A stretch of 64,000 nt of DNA from Lagopus muta (taxonomy: Eukaryota; Chordata; Aves; Galliformes; Phasianidae), in the NCBI RefSeq assembly GCF_023343835.1, contig NC_064435.1:88134788-88198787 (forward strand), given 5' to 3'. This document shows positions 59,101-64,000 of this stretch, piece after piece; the first letter of the stretch is position 1; each line of letters opens with the position of its first letter. Made by a program: the position numbers and the translations under genes. The notes beneath the pieces were generated by a model that worked only from the letters and a program-made list of their open reading frames with translations, was not told the DNA's origin and did no database searches.

Positions 59101-62100
59101 GAATCCATGTTGTGCTTTCTGTGTAGTTGAGCTGGCAAAATCTATAGGCATTACTGTCTCTGTCATTGTCCTGTTTTCCAAATGGAGAGGGGAACAAATA
59201 AATCATTATGCATATTTAATTTTTCTTATAAATTTTGTATGGCTCTTGTCCTGCCTTAGTTCTCTCATTCTTGGATTGAGAATTATTAAGCTAGATGCAT
59301 ATGCCTCATTATTCTGTGTTGAAAATGCATTCCAAAAAATTCAGCATAAAAATTCAGGATCAGTTAATATTCATTTTAAAATGAAATCTCATAGTTCAAG
59401 GATCACAGTCTTTCCTTTTGGGAAAATTATCAGTATAGAAGCCTTTGTATCTTTAACTGAAACAGTCCCTGATTTATGCCTGATTCTTCTGCTAGGTTAA
59501 TGTTAATTAGTTTAACATATCACTCGTAAAAAATGTCATAGTTGAGTCACTGTATAGATAACAAATCTTGCACTGGCTGGCAATGGAGAAATATTGCCTC
59601 TATTAAAACCCACACTTAATCTGTGGAGTTGGTGAGGACTTGTGATACTTTGCAGTCACCTAGCTTAATGCATTTGAATGCCTTCAGTGGTGCGAGGTTT
59701 TTCTTGGGTGGTGGCGGAGAAGGAAGGCAGGTGGAGTCTTCAAAACGCACAGCTCACCGTATGGGGTAGGCTGTGCCAGGAGGCAAACCTGATAGGAATT
59801 CTGGCTCAGACTGGGGTAACATCTGCACCATAACACTGATCTAACCTTCAACAAATCCGTCCTGTGTTCAGTTACCTAAAGTAATGGAATGTAATGTAAA
59901 AAAGTAACGGAAAACCTCATTGTGACTATTCAGTGCCTACTGTGACTTCATAGCTCTTCTTCCAAGATGTTTGCACAGTGTCTCAGAGGAAGTGATAGTG
60001 TTGGATAAGAGTTTGAGACTGCTATTGCTTTCTGTGCCTGGGGAAGCCCAGATGATCTTAGGTCAGTGGAATTCGACTTGAACAGCTTTGTCAAGAGAGA
60101 AGGGCTTCACACTAGGAGTATCAACCTTAGAATGCCTAAATCTGCTCTGTTGCTAAGCACTGGTGTGTTTCTGGAGCAAGGCAGTACATTTGGTAGGAGA
60201 CAGAACAGCTGAAGCTTTGGAGGATTCCTACTGGTACATTTCAGAGATGGGAAACTAAATAAATGTGTGCACTTGCAAATGGTGTGATCGTGTGCCAGTA
60301 AAGTGGATTGTTGTAGCTGGGAGACAAGAACCATGATGAGATTGGTCTGAGAAAAGGTGATCACTTAGTTATGTGATGAAAGAAGACAGCATATGCAGTC
60401 ATCTCACAGTTCAGCTAATCTCATAGCTTTTTAATTTTCCTGCTAAATTCAGCATTTTATAGCTGATGAATGGCAGCTTTGAAACAGGTAGAGCCAGTGG
60501 AAGGGGGAAGCCTTCTCCTGCCAGCTTTCAAGTTGTGTATGCCAACAGTTAGAAGCTACAGGATGTAAGGCACTTCTCACTTCTAAATGACTGCAATTTT
60601 CAGTGTACTGCACTGACCACTGAATGGAATATTACTAGTGTGCATAGCTACAAACGTTAGCTTTTCCTTCATTGAGATCTCTTTCAATGAGCAGGTTGCT
60701 TTTGAGGTGCTGTTTTCCTGAGAAGTTTTTCTTTTTTGCTTACTTAGTCTTTTGTTCATTTGCAATTATAAATTGCTGGTGAGACTCTTTTGGTTACCGT
60801 GAGAGTTGAAAAATTGCAGCAAGCAAGCAACTTCTTTCTGCATTTGCTTCTCACCTTGAATTTGCATTAGGCTTTCAGATTTCTTTTAATTTTAACCATG
60901 AAAACTGAATACATTACAGTAATTTTATTAACATCAAAAGGTTTCAAACTGTTCACGTGTAGCTCTTAAAATTTATAAAGCAGCAGTTTAAGACTTTGAA
61001 ATTCCTAACAGATGCTCAGCTATCTTCTCTGTATTTAAGCTTAAAGCAGAAAGAATTTTAACTCATTTATAATAGTATAAACCTTTCCCCTTTGCTTTGT
61101 ATAATTAAATATTTTCATTTACATGGCACAAAAGTTTAACATTCCAAACAGGAAAGATAAGCAGGAGAAAAAGGCAGCCTAAGATGCATATTTGACACAT
61201 GCAGAGTAGTAATGCACTCGCTGGTAATCTTATTGTGTCTGTTAATAATAATTTAAACTAGAAATCTATATGCAAATTCATGTGAATATAGATTGTATTT
61301 AACATGTGATTGTTATGTTTTTTAAATTGTGTGCATTTATTGAAGCACTCAGTAAAGCACATCAGAACAGAGCCATGAGTCCAGTAACACTGACATCTTT
61401 TCCTACTTGTTTTAAGGCCTTCATTCATACTAGCAGGTCTGGGGAACATTAAGGTTTCCATTTATTTGTTCTGTCAAATTAGGAGGATGCAAGAGGTGGC
61501 CTCAGAATGTCTGTGTGCAATGATGTGGTCTGGTACATCTCTCCAATTGAACATCTCTCCAATTCACAGCTGAAGTAGGAAAGCCTAAACTGGGATCAGT
61601 CTGAGTAATGCTGCCTATCAGATTCACCATCTCACTGTCAGAGAAGTGTCTCTGGTAAAATATGAAGCCTCTGGTGCTTTCAGGACTTTAGGATCTGCAT
61701 GCAGCTGTACTGCTGCTATTTGGCAGATCCACGTAGGCAAAATGTGTCCCCAGTGGACATGAATCTCTGCTATTTGTGAATACATTTAATGTAGTCTTTC
61801 TTGGCTCGTTAACGACACCCTTCAGTGCATTTGGAAGTAGTGGACCAATGAAGTTACAGAAGAACAAAATGAAACATTTGTGCTTCTTGTGTTCCTCAAT
61901 TACATAATATCTTGGTTGTGATTAAATACAAACATGTTAAGGGAAAACACTTTTTTTTCTTTTTTTTTTTCTCTGTAATACCTTCATTTTTAGTTCGTTT
62001 GCTTAGTAACTGGTGAAGTCTGAGGATATTAGTCTTGCTTTGGTTAATGCCATACTTCAAAGCAGTTTTGAGGCATTTTTCATATTTATTACGCACTTTA

Positions 62101-64000
62101 AATCTTAAAGAAATGCGATGTGCCAATATATGGGATGAATACAACAATTCTGTTAGCTGGAATTGAGAGAGGGTGGATTTCTGAGAAAGCCTTAGATGAC
62201 ATTAAACACTTCTAAGCAATGGATTCTAAGGCATACATCTAAATGGAATAAGATGTATTCCATTTGGAGATCCAAGTAAAAGGGAGAGCATCTGTATGCA
62301 TATGCATGTATGAGTGCATGCATGCTTTTGAGTGGGTGTTAAAGGAAGGTAATGTATTTATCTTTGACCTTTCACTCACATTTCCTGCAGGGATCCTTAG
62401 TTGATGAGCTCTGAGAATTTGTTTCACTTGTGCTTATCTTTGTGGTTTGCTGTCAACTGCCTGCCTTCCTTCCATTTGCAAGTAGGTTTTTCCCATGCAC
62501 TATGCAGACCTTTGTGTTGTCTCTTTTGTCTCGTTTGATGGGGTGAAGATAAGAGAAGACTGTGGGTGAGAAAAAATGAGGATTTAATTTCTAACGTAGC
62601 AAAATTTCACATCTGAAATCTTCTGATAGCCAGCCTTTTAATATATTGAGAGTGGATGGTTTTTTTTAAATAAAATCCAAGAGTGCAGGTTATTTGCTGC
62701 AAGAACAAGTAAAACTACAAGGATACTGGCAGTTTTGATTTTCAAAAGCTTATAAGAATACACATACATTAACTTTCTTTTTTGCCTCTAACATTAATCA
62801 TCAGGGAGAGCTGACACATTCTAAAATGTATTTGGGGACCTTTGAAGACTTAAAAGATTATTTTATTGGCAGAAGTGTAACTGGAGGATCACTGCGTTCT
62901 TTTCTTAATTTTCATAATAGCTCTACCTTTTTGTGATAAGAATTTTGTCAGCTCTGTTCCATCCTTGGTTCATTATACTTATATCACATCTCAGAAGGTT
63001 GTATCACATTTCAGAAGGGTCCTTAGAAGTTTGTATTATAAGGTAGCTGCTTGGCTCAGGAAGTTGTAGCAGTTTCCAGATTTGGGGTGTTTGGATGCTT
63101 AGGGCTAGTGTGGTTATGTTTAAATCTATAGTAAGTATAGAAGTGGTGTCAGTGTTGTAGTCAGACTAGGAAAGTTGTTTCAGTATATGAGTTGCAAACA
63201 CATCTCTACTCTTGGTTCTTTGACAGCAAGAATTCATGCTGAATGTTGATGTAGAAGAAACAGCTGTCTGGTTTACTTCATTTTGTTTGCAATCAGTTTA
63301 TGCTGTGTGTCTTAAATTATTACAAAAGCACTGTGCTGTTGCTTTACTAAGCCTTTCTCTTTCCCTTTTCGTAACCTTGACTCTGTCAAAGACAATTAAG
63401 TAATTGTGTGCTGCTTTCTCATCTGAAAAAAAAAACCCACAAACAAAACAAGCAAACAAAAACCAGAAGAACCCTCACCATGCCTGACATTTGGAAAATA
63501 ATATTTGTAATACATTCACTTTTTTTTTTGTCTGAGGGCTTAGGGAGTGACAGTGCAGTGTCTTCTCCCAAGTCATTAGTGATTTGTGGATGACTGAGTC
63601 TGAGTTTAACTGTTTTCCTGTAATCCCTGGGATTAGCATTCCTGGATCTTTTAATACTGGAGAGTACCAGTAGAAACTGCAGTGAATAAGCAAATCCTGA
63701 CTCACGTGCATTTAATTAATCCTAATGCTGAGGACTTGGTCCAGTAAATTCGTGAGTCTGGGCAAGTGCCCAAGGGTTTCACTGACTCCTTATTATTTGG
63801 GTATTGACCTTTGAGGGTTGGAGAATTAGTGTATGATCTGCATATTACATACTTATGCAGGACTCCTTTTAATTCAAACCGTGGTACTGCTGATATGGAA
63901 AAAGTCCAGAAGAAGGTGATGCCCTTACTCTGTTCTGGAGTAAGATTTTTGGAATGGAGTTTGAAGAATAGGCACCTTGACAGTGGTTTAATCCAATTGA
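53152..64000. other. Intergenic or lncRNA intronic DNA, no gene seen
   Basis: AT-rich sequence without recognisable genes or CR1 copies. The longest frames (183 aa minus at 53661-54212; 133 aa plus at 59099-59500) show no family motif. The second is hydrophobic only because the sequence is T-rich. Short direct repeats occur near 61535-61570 and 62985-63020. Confidence 0.55.

Noticed and set aside
59099-59500. 133-aa hydrophobic ORF
   Set aside because: Hydrophobicity follows from T-rich sequence. No family motif and no supporting splice or promoter signals.

Overview
The window looks like chromosomal DNA from a bird, most likely a galliform close to chicken. It carries many fragments of CR1 LINEs, the main avian retroposon, and a decayed fragment of a mariner transposon whose translation resembles the chicken Galluhop type. 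I see no bacterial-style operons, tRNA, rRNA or CRISPR. It reads as a gene-poor regulatory desert around one protein-coding gene.

The gene is SOX4, a single-exon SoxC transcription factor (CDS 23368-24654, + strand, 428 aa). It sits in a CpG island of about 3 kb (about 21830-24900). Its promoter has CCAAT boxes, a TATA-like GATAAAG and a GC box, followed by an AUG-free leader of about 770 nt and a 3'UTR of about 1.9 kb ending at an AATAAA near 26560. Both UTRs contain long T-rich and A-rich tracts that could pair in the mRNA.

Layout: 1-19.3 kb is AT-rich non-coding DNA with a few old CR1 pieces. From 19.3 to 21.2 kb there are CR1 fragments around a diverged 36-bp minisatellite. SOX4 with its CpG island and UTRs occupies 21.8-26.6 kb. 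From 26.6 to 45.5 kb there is non-coding DNA with CR1 copies, the longest at 28.9-29.86 kb. A 367-nt pure pyrimidine tract lies at 45.55 kb. A second CpG island at 47.1-49.1 kb has several consensus splice donors on the + strand and no convincing ORF. It fits the promoter and first exon of a long non-coding RNA downstream of SOX4, in the place mammals carry CASC15. From 49.2 to 64 kb the sequence is non-coding, with the mariner fossil at 52.8-53.15 kb and no recognisable CR1.

I found no clearly new biological system. The best leads are a near-perfect splice donor inside the last coding part of SOX4, the paired homopolymer tracts in its UTRs, the lncRNA-like CpG island, the pyrimidine tract, and an in-phase 36-bp minisatellite 2 kb upstream of the SOX4 promoter region. 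All identifications come from reading the sequence and from family knowledge; no alignment or expression data were available.
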